Of a stretch of 64,000 bases of DNA, positions 13,201 through 30,200 are shown piece after piece. How positions within the stretch are numbered: position 1 is the stretch's first letter; every line of letters starts with the position of its first letter. The position numbers were made by a program, and so were the translations under genes. The stretch comes from Thamnaconus septentrionalis. Its lineage: Eukaryota; Chordata; Actinopteri; Tetraodontiformes; Monacanthidae. The notes beneath the pieces are model-generated. The model was not told the DNA's origin. It did no database searches and saw nothing but the letters and a program-made list of their open reading frames with translations. The stretch spans positions 17,049,989 through 17,113,988 of the forward strand of contig CM020515.1 in assembly GCA_009823395.1 (NCBI GenBank). Direction: 5' to 3'.

Positions 13201-14404
13201 TTTAATCTTCTATTTCCCAGAAAGGACCTGAACAATAAATGCATGCATGGATTTTCTCTGCAACTGAGCTCCAACATATTGCAGAAACACATAAAGGGCT
13301 GCACATCCCCTTTGAAAAATATGCATTTATACTTAACTTGATATTAAGTTTTTGCAAAGTGATGCGTTCTGTGTGTCTAGATATCTTTCAAAGCTTAAAA
13401 TATTCATTAGAATTTTATTGATTAAATCAATCAATTTGATTTGAAGTAAATGAAATGAACCCCAGTATTTTCACACATAATTTGAATATCATGCTGTGAA
13501 AAACCTACTCTCTTATATTCTATAGATCCTGTTAGTGTGTTTTAGGTCAGTTCTAAATTTCCATGTCATTTATTGTACAGTATGAAGGCTGTTACTCTAC
13601 TTTAAAAATCGTCTTTGAGAGCTTGCTGAAGTTGATGGTGTTATTCTCTGCACAAAATAATGGTTGATATGCAGCTGGTAGAAATGAACTCTACGGTTGA
13701 ACTGAAACATGCAAAGTGTGGGTATTGTGCAGTCGGAGGCACAGCCTTGATCTCTGATCACATGCCGAAGCTTAAGCTCAGATCTGCAAGAATCCAAGAA
13801 AAGGGCGAGGGCAACCAAACTGTGTGGATGAACCCCGAATGAGAATTCTCCCTTAGTTTTTCTCGCTCCTCACATTTTCCTCACCGCTCTGAAACTGTGT
13901 AACCACTTGAATGGTGTTTCGACACACGAGTTCTCCAAGAGCCGGGGAGAAAGGCTATGCTCAGTTTTAATGTGCTCAGCAGTAAAATGTGTTCTGCAAT
14001 CTTCACTTCCTGCTACGAGCTGAGTTGTGTTTCCTGTCCTTTGACCAAGCAGAAGCTGTCTGACCTCATCCAACTGCAAAAAAAAAAAAGATTAGGCAAG
14101 GTTTCAGATGCACAAATCAGGCTGACAGTTTTACAATGTTTTAGTCTCATTTTAATGTGTTGCAGAGTCTTTTAATCTGTACATATTTTTGGTGGAAAAA
14201 CTTCACTTGTATGGAGAAAATTGACAGAGTTGTTTACGCGACACATGGTTTTATGATGAGCTGCTTTCAATTGACGCAGCCCCCTCGTGGTGAAGAGTAT
14301 GGTGTCAACATGGGAAAACCTTGAAGCTTAGTGTTGAAAAGTTTACCAACAAACATTTTAATCTATTATTTCACACAAAGACGGATAAATGTCTTATTTT
14401 CCAG
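10222..14404 (+). other. rab5c intron 1 (inferred)
   Basis: No coding exon, RNA gene or clear mobile element is seen. Notable bits are a GGT run near 10729-10748, several poly-T stretches, and a CTCF-like motif at 14277-14294. Confidence 0.45.
14277..14294 (-). promoter_or_regulatory. CTCF-like motif
   Basis: On the minus strand the sequence reads CCACGAGGGGGCTGC, one base off the usual CTCF core. It sits in rab5c intron 1. This is a motif match only; binding is not shown. Confidence 0.25.
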
Positions 14405-14566
14405 CTCCCGCTGGTGAGGCCTCAGCTCTTCCTGTCTGCAAATCTGAACTGAACCTGCGGCCACCTCGCTCGGCCTCACTCAGCCCTCCCAGCCTCTGCA
14501 GCCAGCCTCCAGGCCTCCAGTGCACCACATTCGTCCTTCCTCATCCGACATCTCCAGTGCTGTGCC

Positions 14567-17170
14567 ATGGCAGGGCGAGGCGGAGCACAACGGACCAACG
14601 GCACAGCGGCGAGCAGCAAGATCTGCCAATTCAAGCTGGTGCTGCTGGGCGAATCTGCAGTGGGAAAGTCCAGCTTGGTGCTGCGCTTTGTCAAAGGCCA
14701 GTTCCACGAGTACCAGGAGAGCACCATCGGAGGTGAGCGCCACTGGTCCCCGAGAGATGATTGTGCAAAACTCATCCAAAGGTCTCGTGTTCTACCCATC
14801 TTGACACCTTTAATTTTCAGAAAACGCTGGCTTTTAGCTTCTGGGGGGGGAAAAATGATTTGCTGTACCTTCCATATGTTTGGAAGTTGGTCTCTGAAGG
14901 TGGAGCAGACACCTGACTGGCGGTATTGTCACGAACCTAGCAATCAGCGCTCTGTCTGACATCATAAAGAAATGATTTCCGTTAACATGTCCTTACTGGT
15001 CGGTGTTTGTTTCTCTTAATTGTTGCCGTTTATCGGAGCTTGTGAAGGAGGAGAGGCGGCAGAACCAGTTCCCTGCAGCTGATCGTAACACCTTGGACGC
15101 AACAGACTAGCATGTTCACTTGGCAGAAACAATGTTTTTGTTTTTCTTCACCCCCAGTAAGTGGTAGGTGAGAATCTCTCTGGGTGACTGTAAACAGCGG
15201 AGTAGGCGGCGGCGGTGCTGTGAGCTCGCTGGAAGCAGGAAGGATCTGAGACAACAATGGGGGTTTTCCTGCACCACCTGTAGATCAGCTGTCCTCCTAA
15301 GACTGATTTCCGAGGAAGTATGAGCACAAAATTGTTTTTAAATTGTGAATTAAAAAAAACAAAAAAACAGCACGGTAAAAAAATATTTTCTCCTTCACAG
15401 CTGCTGCTGTAGGGCTTTTATAAGTCAACCTTTAACAGGTGCTTAGTCAGTGGTTTGAATCTGGAGGAAAACAATGGTGGTGGGTGTTTCAGATTGGCGG
15501 ATCTTATTTCCCTAGAAGCTCTACGTGCAGGTTTTACTAGAAGCATATTGCAAAGGATGTAAATATTAAGCCCTGTTTTTGAAGGCAGATGTGATCTCAC
15601 ATCATTGTTGTGCCAGCGAGTGGATGAGTTCTCTTGGCTACTGTAGACAGTAATGATGCTTGATATGAGCAAATAAAAATATGTTTCCTAACGCCCCCCT
15701 CAACCTCCCTGCCGGCTCCAGGATGGAGGCACAGGATGCTGCTGCTTACGTTGACCCAAGGCTCCGAACGAGCGAGTCAGCATGTTCTCTGTTCTCTGTT
15801 CTCCTGAATGTGTTGTCAGCTGCGCGTCTGGTCAAAGATTACAAAGCTTTAAAGTGTGCGTTTTGCAAGTCCGTGCTCGGTTTCCGCTGTCATGTGACAG
15901 CAGTTGGCTGAGTTGGCACGTTGTGCACAACTGCTTTTTTTTTCCCTGATGAGTGTGTTGGTGAGTATGTTTGTGTTGTTTTGCCAGCTAATACTGAGCG
16001 ATGGGGGGGGTAAAACAAAAGAACTTTGTCTTGCAACGCTTGTGTCTTTTCAATGATCTCTGTCCTTTTTGTCTCGGTGAGATTTGAAGCCTCATTATTG
16101 AACTGGAGCTCAGGCAGTATTGCGCTCCGATTCTTATCTGCGCTGTTCATTTCCTCTCCAGCCGCCTTCCTCACGCAGACGGTATGTTTGGACGACACGA
16201 CAGTCAAGTTTGAGATCTGGGACACTGCGGGGCAGGAGCGGTATCACAGCCTTGCACCCATGTACTACAGGGGAGCCCAGGCTGCCATCGTGGTGTTTGA
16301 CATCACCAACACAGTGAGTGACGCGTGACGAGTCGACAGTAACAAAGCTGAAATCACCGTTTGCTGCCAGCTGAAGTTGATGATTCCTTACCTTTGACAC
16401 GGCGACAGAACTTGACTCTCTAATCTCTCCCAGTCAGACGCAACATGTCAATCATTATGCACATTTTTTTTCTTTTTTTCTTTTAAGGATACATTCACAC
16501 GTGCAAAGAACTGGGTGAAGGAGCTGCAGCGGCAAGCCAGCCCGAACATTGTTATCGCACTGGCAGGAAACAAAGCAGATCTGGCCAACAAACGAGCTGT
16601 AGATCTCCAGGTAATCACCAACAACGGCTATCTATAAAAAAAAAAAAAATAAAAAATGTTAATAGAACTTTGTTCAATGCATTTGTTCAAGCGCCCTATC
16701 CCCCTCTATCATCTCCTTATTTCTAGGAAGCACAAGCATATGCAGATGACAACAGTTTGCTGTTCATGGAAACCTCAGCCAAGACTGCAATGAATGTCAA
16801 TGAGATTTTTATGGCCATCGGTGAGCACATCTAATGAAAATACACCTTATATTTCTAACAGCTGAACAAATTCATTTTAAATACAGAAATCAGTTGAGCC
16901 TGTCGTTAAAATGAATCCTTTCATTTTAATGCATTTTTTCCTTGAGTTAAAAATCACTGTATCACCCATATAGTTTGTTACTTTTTGCAGCCATTCAAGC
17001 ATTTTAAAGAGCAGAGATTAATTCTTCTCCCTCTCCAAACAGCCAAGAAGCTGCCTAAAAACGAGCCCCAGGGCGCAGGCGGTCCCGGCGGACGGGCCCG
17101 AGGCGGCGTGGACCTGCAGGAAACTGCACCACAGGGCAGGAGCGGCCAGTGTTGTGGGGGCGGGAACTAA
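14567..17170 (+). CDS. rab5c: Rab5C small GTPase
   Basis: Coding exons are 14567-14732, 16162-16313, 16488-16610, 16727-16820 and 17043-17170, giving 220 residues (mammalian RAB5C has about 216). The first coding exon starts at acceptor 14404 and carries about 160 bases of 5' UTR. The start begins MAGRGG, as in known RAB5C. Seen: P-loop GESAVGKSS (28-36), switch I ending in STIGAAF, switch [13 protein letters not shown], base-binding NKAD, SAK motif, and a C-terminal CC (215-216) followed by GGGN for geranylgeranylation. Rab5 proteins drive early-endosome fusion and endocytic traffic as membrane-bound GTP switches. The gene has its own promoter and 3' UTR. All junctions are GT-AG and the frame is intact. 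Confidence 0.97.
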
Positions 17171-17381
17171 CTCACGGCAAACTAGTCTGCCGTTCCATCC
17201 AATCCACAGCTTTCGATCAATCAGCCCAGATATTAACCAGCTGTCAAACAATGCCCCGCCCCCCCATTGGTCCAGCCAAACCTCGGTCAGCCTGGCCACC
17301 TGAAGAGCGACGTGGCACCATCAAACTGTTTGACGCACCGAGTGGCCAGTAAAACTGCCAGATCCTGAGTGACGACCCAAT

Positions 17382-17384
<3 letters not shown>

Positions 17385-17430
<46 letters not shown>
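17385..17430 (+). repeat. CA microsatellite
   Basis: About 23 uninterrupted CA units in the presumed rab5c 3' UTR. Confidence 0.95.
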
Positions 17431-17433
<3 letters not shown>

Positions 17434-18049
17434 TCTTCTTGAGAAATTCACGTCTAAATCCCTGGATTGGCCAAATCCAGGAGCTCTCTTAACGACGGTG
17501 GACTCTTGATGTCACCTTCTGGAGGAAGAGAAAACAATGCGAAAACATCCCAGCCATGGAAGAAAAAGAAGAAGAAAGAGATCAGTCGACCCCCCCCCCC
17601 CCAATGACTTTTACTAGGGCCGCCTTGCTCACGTTTTGCGTCTGTATCTGTGTAGATGAAAAGAAAAGAAAAAGGTAGCAGGAAGGAACAGAACCAGGCG
17701 CCGGCCCTGTCCTTGCTCTGCCACCCTCTGCTTTACTCCCCCCACAACAGCACAAAATCAACAACAAAAAAAATCCATTGTGAGTCCTTATGCGGGGTGC
17801 ATGCAGTGATCTTCCACTCTCTCGCCTCATTTCAGCTCAGCTCCCCAGACAAAAGGGTTCAACAGGCAATGGTTAATAAGAGAAGAGCAGGGAAGGATGT
17901 CTTTGTCCTTCTTGGTAGAGCTGTATAGATGAATTACGACATTGTTATTGTATCACTGTTAATATTAGTTCAAACTCCTGTAGACGTGGGCTCTCCAGTG
18001 TTTTTACAATCACCAGACCAAACACAGCAAGAGTACTCTATCAATGTTG

Positions 18050-18530
18050 TCACCCATTGGTAATCTTGCTATTAACAAATGCTTTTTCCAGATCATCTGT
18101 GAGTGACTGCAAGTAAGCAAAGCGGGATTCGTTTTCCTCAACCGCAATTCGCACCGAAGCCCCGACAAGATTACTGTCTCTGTATCGGACTTTCACTTGG
18201 TTATGATCAATCAGTAGTTCTTTCCAAATCTCTTCATCATGTTTTTTGACCTTTATCATTTTTGTGTAGATTTTTTTTTTTTTTTTTCTCCCCGTAATGT
18301 CTTAATTTCGCTTCTGAAGATTTATGGTATTAAATGCACTGGTTCTGTCTCATCAGCCTTGTTAGTCGAGACATTATCGTCAAGCTTCCTTTTCCCGTTT
18401 TTTTCCTCTCTCGTCTCTTTGTCTCCACTGTTCATATCGAAGAGGGATCTGCTCACAGCGGCGTCGCTGTTGCCCCTGTTTATGGTATCAACAATTAGCA
18501 CAACTGAACCTGCACAGCAGCCTGCTGCTC
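18050..18530 (-). pseudogene. Unrecognised protein-like reading frame, antisense to rab5c 3' UTR
   Basis: Reading the minus strand, an open frame from about 18530 to 18322 contains SRSLFDMNSGDKETREEK and then meets TAA. After a frame change and a 17-base A run, a second frame (ATG at 18257-18259, TGA at 18050-18052, 69 residues) reads MIKVKKHDEEIWKELLIDHN and ends in DDLEKAFVNSKITNG. It is charged, helical-looking and has ordinary codon use. I do not recognise the family. It could be the last exon of an unannotated convergent gene, or a decayed retrocopy in which poly-A slippage broke the frame. Mammals have HSPB9 in this interval, but no alpha-crystallin motif is seen here. Confidence 0.3.
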
Positions 18531-18642
18531 GATGGGAAGAGTGAGGGGGGGGGTTATGACGTGTGTGTATGGGGGTGGGGGAGGGTTGTTACGATTAAAG
18601 AAAGAAGGAAAAAAAATAAACCAATGTAATTTTACAAATAAA

Positions 18643-19590
18643 CAGCGGGGAAGTAATTTTTTCTGTATGCCTGTTTAATTGTTTTGCTGTTTTGTGATGG
18701 CCTTTTCAGGATTTGACACTTAACAGCACTTTTATTTTAATTCAACTTTGCTTTCATTTAAAAAGAAATTTTGAACCATACAACTATGAACGCTCGACAA
18801 GAGAACATGAAACCAGCGTATTTGTAAACGTTTCGAGTGGAATGGGTCCAAACACTACAATACCCACAATTCTTAATGCAGAGGACGCTTGTTGCGTTCA
18901 CGTCACCCACGTTTCTTCGGTTTGAAAACGTTCGCACTGTTTTTTTCAAAGGATGCGTCCAGAAAAGCATCGTGCTTTTAAGCACTTGCGTTTTGTAAGG
19001 TTGGGTTGCGGTAATTATGAGACATTGGGGCGTGGCAGTACACTTAATTTAACACCATCGGTGTAGATTAATATCTTTGTAGAGCTCCTGCATCTACGCC
19101 CTGCAGTTGCTATGCGTGGCCACAAGATAAAAAAAAAAAAAAAAAACTTCCGGAAATGATCTGTGCGAGTTTCTCGTAATTGTATCGCGACCAAAAAGTC
19201 TCGGAGTTAACGAACGTCTTTTCACGAATTTGCCCAATGCCACGATTTTCTTTTTTCATAAATCCCGTTACCACAACATAAAAATGCTTTAGTTTTGAAT
19301 CTGTTTCGGTCGTTAGTCGAGTTTAACTCTTATCACCATAGCAAAAGATCTCGCTTGGTGATAGGGTGGGACCACATCCTCAGTTTCGTTCACTACTCGG
19401 GACCCCCCCATAATCGTTTAGAACTGAAGACGGCTTTTGAATGAGACGTATTCAAGAGCAGAAAGTCCAAGTTGTCTTCAACTCGGCATTCAAAGACCGC
19501 TTTGATTTTATCGAATACTTTTTTTCCGACGGCACTTGAAGGCACCGCATGAGCTAACCGAAGCAGAGTGAAGAGTCTAGCGGCGTGGAC
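18643..19590. other. rab5c-kat2a intergenic region and kat2a upstream DNA
   Basis: No gene is seen. There is an A run at 19128-19146. The last few hundred bases before 19591 should hold the kat2a promoter and 5' UTR. No TATA box is evident. Confidence 0.5.
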
Positions 19591-24660
<5,070 letters not shown>

Positions 24661-26130
24661 ACGTCCCATCGGACGGCATCCGCGGGCGGGCGGGGCGCCC
24701 CCTGCCTGCCCGGCAGCCGAGGACCTTTAGTGACTGTGGCGTCATAACTGAAGTTTGAAGGTGACTGGACGACCTTCACGAGGGGAACCATTGGAGTGAG
24801 CCGACGGTGACAAAGTGTCCAAAGCACCTCTGACAGTTATCTCCATTTGCTCGCAGGTAATAATGTGCACATGTTTCACCGCAGGTACCAAAGTAATAAA
24901 AGGTCCAAGTTTAAAAAGGAGAAGAAAAATAATAAGAAGAATAAGAAAAAAAAATCCGCCTTTTATTTATAGTGTGACTGATGTGGTTTTTGATGTGTCA
25001 TGTTGAGCAAATGAACACTGAATACAGTCACAGATCAAACGAACCCTGGACCTCGGGACCTAAAAGCCATGTTGCCTTCTGTTGCTGACCGACACTTGAA
25101 CATCCCGGCCATCTTCGCCAGTTTCACGTTAAAAAAAAGTTTATTATTTTTGTTTGTTTGTTTGTTTGTTTTCTTAAAGTTGACGTCTGTAAGGCAAACC
25201 GATGCTCACAGACAGAATTGTGTTCAAATAATTTAGTCTCTTTTTAAATATTTGTGAGGTGAAGGTGACGAACGACGGCTGGTTTTGTTCCCTTTTCATT
25301 CCCGTGTAAATTATTATTTTGCAATTTTTATAATTATTTATCATCAATGCTTTGGCAACATTACCTGTGTTCATATAAAATGAACAGCAGCATAAAAATA
25401 AAGAGGGGCGAGAGGTTGGGACACTGCTGATGATGGACTGGTTTCCCGCAGACAAACAATCGTTGCCTTGCCGAGTGACGACGATAAAACAATAGGTTGG
25501 TTTGCACAGTAGCTGTTGTAGTTGTTGGCTCTCATTTGTACTGTAGTGAAAACACTTCCACACACTCGGACGTATACTTAGCGCACAGTCACACAGGTTT
25601 GTTGTGGGTCACGTATGTTTTTGATTTGCAGCAGCAGCAGTTGTCTCACAGTGGTTTCTAAACGGCACTCACGCCCTGCAGACTGAGTGTTCCTGCATGG
25701 CCGACAACTTAGGTTTTGAAAAGATGAGGGGTGTTTTTTTTTTTTTTTAGCCTTCGGTGTTTTGGTTTGGGCTTTTTATTTGTTGTTTTTAACCCGTTAA
25801 CACGATGCGACGTTTCAAACCAGGAGATCAACCAGTGCTTCCTGAGACACAGTCAGAGGTCGGGATCAGCCCGGCTGCTTGTGAATGTTCTGTTGAACGC
25901 GTGTGTGTGTATGTGTGTGTGAGTGGTTTTGTACTTGTATGGTGACTCGCTTTGATTTACTGAGCTAACGTCAGTGTTGCATTATTCAGGGTTGTCGGTT
26001 CAATTCACTCAATCTCTCGATGCTGCAATTCAGATTTTCTTTGAACGGGGTTGTCGATGGTTGTGGAACGATGCCATTCACTGTAACTCTGTAATCCCTG
26101 TTCATGACAATAAAGGGTTTTTCTTATACT
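24661..26130 (+). other. kat2a 3' UTR (inferred)
   Basis: This AT-rich sequence ends soon after the poly(A) signal AATAAA at 26109-26114. An earlier AATAAA near 24894 could give a short form. No other gene is seen. Confidence 0.6.
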
Positions 26131-27070
26131 TGGTCCTTGTTTTATTTTTCCTTTTGAAAGAGTTTGAACAGACTGGTCAGACAGGTTATTTTATTATAGC
26201 AGCAAACTGGGGGATTTTAAAAAGTTGCGCAATAATCCGTTGAGTGTGGCGGAAACAAAACTGAAGTCGGTGTTTACTCTGCTGGAAGAGGAGGCCCCAC
26301 CGCAGGGGGCTCTGGATGAACAGCGACACCTCGGTTCAAATCAGCGACGCGTTGAAGAACTCTGCTGTTGCTGAGTGAGCGCCGCAAAACTGCCAACGGC
26401 TGTCAAAAGTTGTACTGAGATGACCGCAGAGACTTCCGCTGCTGATTTCAACAGGGGATGCATGTATGTATGTTCATCATATATTTTTGTTTTTCTCCTC
26501 CCTAGAAATACTGCAGTATTTACTACAATTAAACTGCTGGCATTAGAAGGGAGTTCATGCTTCACTTCTTTCTTTTGCTGCACCCAATCAAAGTTTTTGC
26601 TGACATATGCAGTCCAGGAAATAAAACCACGGTGATGTCACAACAAGGCAAAGTTTCGTTTCATGTCAACGCCAGGAAGATTTTGTTTTGTTTTGCGAGA
26701 GTCCCCTTGTTAAACAGGACATATTTTTGATTGTTTTTTTTTGTATTTTTCCTGATGCAATAAAGGGAAACAGGTTGTGGGCAACTTGCAAAGCAAATCT
26801 AGCGTCTACGCAGTCGTGTTTCTATCATGTTTTTCTTAGGGCTGAATTGTTCATGTGGTTTACGTATTAACAGTATTACAGACAAATTGACCGATGTTGA
26901 TAACTGCCAGCAGAGGGCGAGGTCCTGCACATCCCTGGTTAAGTTGTGCATTTGTAAAAGTTTGAACAGATTCTGTGTATTGAAATAAGTTCAGATTCCT
27001 GCGTCCTGTCACTGCACCAGAGACGGGCTGTCGCTCCTCCAGAGCCTCCCACGGCAGGGGGGCCTCTTCA
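26131..27070. other. kat2a-dhx58 intergenic DNA
   Basis: No reading frame of interest. A CTCF-like motif lies at 26905-26922. An isolated AATAAA is at 26759-26764. Confidence 0.5.
26905..26922 (+). promoter_or_regulatory. CTCF-like motif between kat2a and dhx58
   Basis: TGCCAGCAGAGGGCGAGG matches the CTCF core CCASYAGRKGGCR at every position. It lies about 160 bases upstream of the dhx58 ISRE. Binding is not shown. Confidence 0.35.
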
Positions 27071-27199
27071 CCGGAATTCCTGGTTTCGTTTTCGTTTCTC
27101 CGCCAAGCAGCTGACCTGACATTTAAAAGCCCCACCGGCTCAGCCCGTGTGCACTTGGGAGAGACCAGGAGACGCTGGGTGAAGCACCGAGCTTGACGG
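27071..27199 (+). promoter_or_regulatory. dhx58 promoter with ISRE, NF-kB-like site and non-coding exon 1
   Basis: At 27082-27101 the minus strand reads GGAGAAACGAAAACGAAACC, an interferon-stimulated response element (tandem GAAA-type IRF sites). It abuts a kB-like GGAATTCC (27073-27080) and is followed 20 bases later by a TATA-like TTTAAAAG (27122-27129). Transcription would start near 27150. A donor, GACGG|GTGAGT, ends a non-coding exon at 27199, and the next acceptor is 27285-27287. Interferon control is what is expected of LGP2. Confidence 0.65.
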
Positions 27200-27294
27200 G
27201 TGAGTCGTTCTGGACAGAAACAGACTGATTATGTGATAGTTTGATCCGCTGCTCTATTTACACACCGTTCCCCGTGTCTCTGAGCAGGAGTGAG

Positions 27295-30200
27295 ATGGCA
27301 GATCTGAGCTTGTACGCCTACCAGGAGGAGGTGGTCCGGCGGCCGCTGACGGGTGAAAACATCATCATCTGGCTGCCGACGGGATCGGGGAAGACTAGAG
27401 CTGCCGTGTACGTGGCCAAGAGGCACCTGGAGACCACCGCCAATGCCAAGGTGGTCGTCCTGGTCAACATGGTAGGAGGGACTCGCAGACCGTAAGACTG
27501 GAGGGACGACTGAGCAGGACATGGGCCAGATTAAGTTGTCGTTGTTGTTGTTGTTGGACAGATCCATCTCGTAGAGCAGCATTACAACAACGAGTTCAAG
27601 CCTCACCTGGGACGCGACTACGACCTGGTGCCTGTCAGCGGGGACAACGTGGAGAAGGACTTCTTTGGCAGGGTAGTGCAGGATGCCGAAGTCGTCATCT
27701 GCACGGCGCAGATCCTCCACAATGCCATGACCTGCCACCGAGGAAAGCAAACATGTTGAGCTGTCAGGTGAGTTGACGCCGACTGTGACTTAACCTCCTG
27801 ACCCCATGTCGTGAGCTTTTGACACCGACCGTGTCCGTTTCCCGATCAGACATCACCCTACTGATCATCGACGAGTGTCACCACACGCACAAGGAGCACG
27901 TCTACAACAAGATCATGAGGTGCTACGTAGAGAAGAAGCTGCAAGGGGAGCAACGACTGCCTCAAATCCTAGGTCTCACCGCCTCCCCGGGGACTGGGAA
28001 CGCCAAGATCCTGGATAAGGCTGTGGAGCACGTCCTGGAGGTCAGACTTCTCTCTCCCGGACGAACTCACTTCTGAGCCACATCGTCATCGTCGTCAAGC
28101 GCCGCTGTTTTCTGGCCCTCAGGTTTGTGCCAACATGGACTCAGCCATCGTTCAGACGGAAAGCCACGTCACCGAGCTGAAAGAGCGAGTGCCTAGACCC
28201 ACCAAGACCTTGGACATCGTGGACCAGAGGCCCCAGGTTTGCTACTTTGTGATGTACAAACTCTTGAAGCTGAAAGTCCTCGTCCGATATTATTCAGTAT
28301 TTCTGCCGTGCAAATACAAGAGCAGCGAGGAGTTGTACGACTCAAGTTTGTGTGAATCCTGAACCGGCAACCTCACCTCTCCTCTCCACTCCTATCCCTT
28401 CCAGGATCCCTTTGGGGATCAGGTGAAGCGGATCATGCAGCTGATCCACGACTTCATGCAGCTGCCGCAGGACTTCAGTCTGAGGACGTACGGCACACAG
28501 GAGTACGAGGCAGACGTGGTGATTCTCAACGAGCGGGGTAAAATGAAACAAAGAGGATCCAACTAAATATTCTTGTGGGGTGTTTTTGTGGCTTGCCAAC
28601 AGTTTTTTCTTGCCATCTGTATTCAGGGGTGAAAGATGGCAACAGGATGTGGGCGCAATGCGCTCTCCACCTCCGGCAGTACAACGATGCATTGCTCATC
28701 AACGACACCCTGAGGATGGTGGACGCCTTCCGCTCTCTGGATGCATTCTACCGCACCAAGGTCAACACAGCAATAGATGGAACAGACCACTACCTGCTGG
28801 CGCTTTTCCAAGGTATGAACCCTGGGGGTGAGGGGATCGGCTTTGGGTTTCTTGACCAGCAGCCCTCTTGATAAACGTCCCGGTCTCTTTCACTCAGAGA
28901 ACAAAGCCCAGCTGAGGACGGTGGCGGACGACGCTCGCTATGAGAACCCAAAGATGTTCAAGCTGGAGAGCGTCTTGCTGCAGCAGTTTGGGCCGGCGGA
29001 AGAGTCGAGGGCCATCCTCTTCAGCAAAACCCGCAAAAGCACCCACTGCCTCCTGGACTGGGTCTCTACCAACGGAGCCCTGCAGGGGGCCGGCATCAAG
29101 GCAGCCATCCTCACCGGCTCTGGAATCGGCCTAAATCACATGACACAGGTTCGATCAGGCGCACTCGAGTAAAGCTGCGCACGAAATGAGCTCTCTGACC
29201 TCTGTCTTTCTCGCAGAACGAGCAGAAGGACACCATCCGCAATTTCCGCCAGGGCCACCTCAACCTCCTGATCTCCACCAGCGTGGCCGAGGAAGGCCTG
29301 GACATCCCGCAGTGCAACCTGGTGGTTCGCTACGGCCTGCTCACCAATGAAATTGCCCAGAAACAGGCCGTGGGACGCGCCCGGGCCGCAGACAGCCGCT
29401 ATTCGGTGGTCGCTCAGGAAGGAGGGAAGGAGCTGTGCCGTGAGAGGGTCAACGACCATCTGGAGGTGCTGACCGACAAAGCCGTCGCGAAGGTCCAAGA
29501 GATGAGCCCACCGGAGTTCCGCAGGAAGGTCAGAGGCTCCTGTCCTCTCCTCACCTTTCCATCCTTCTCTCCCTCTAAATACCGTCTGTTTCTACACCCA
29601 CCCCCTCCCCCACGAGCAGATCGCGAAGCTGCAGAGGGGGGCGATGATCGAGAGGCAGTTGGCAGAAAGCCGAAAAGCGGAGAAGAGGCAGAGCAACGCT
29701 GCTGCCAAAGTCCGGCTCCTGTGCCGGAACTGTTTCCAGCCTGTGGCCTACGGCAGCGACATCAGGCTCATCGACAACGAGCACTACGTCAACGTCAATC
29801 CGGACTTCAAGTGAGAAAAACTCTGTGCTAGAAGCCACTCATCAAAAGTATGAGAGTCCTGCATTCAACCTTTCAAAAAAAACAACTTTTAAAATTACTC
29901 TAATTTTAATTAGTTCTAAAATGCTCCACATTAGAAATGAATATTAAATATTAATATTATGAGAAATTACTGACTTCTAATAAAGTTTCAGTAAGTATAT
30001 GCACTCCTGAAATATTTAATTAGATACATTGTATAACTGTATTGTAACTATGTGCAAATTCACTTGGTAGCATTGATTGATAGCAGGGCTATGAGTCTTC
30101 AAGCATTGAGTACTAGATCATATTTAGGTTTCATCAACTCTCATCTAATAGCTTAAATGTCTTACAGGAGACACTACAAAGTCGGAGGCCAAGTGATCCT

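Larger units (their letters stand above)
17171..18642 (+). other. rab5c 3' UTR (inferred)
   Basis: AATAAA signals at 18615-18620 and 18637-18642 give a plausible 1.5-kb 3' UTR. It contains a CA microsatellite at 17385-17430, a C run near 17590-17602, and a minus-strand protein-like stretch (18050-18530) described separately. Confidence 0.5.

Noticed and set aside
18050..18530. HSPB9 orthologue
   Set aside because: Position and orientation fit the mammalian gene, but there is no alpha-crystallin domain pattern.
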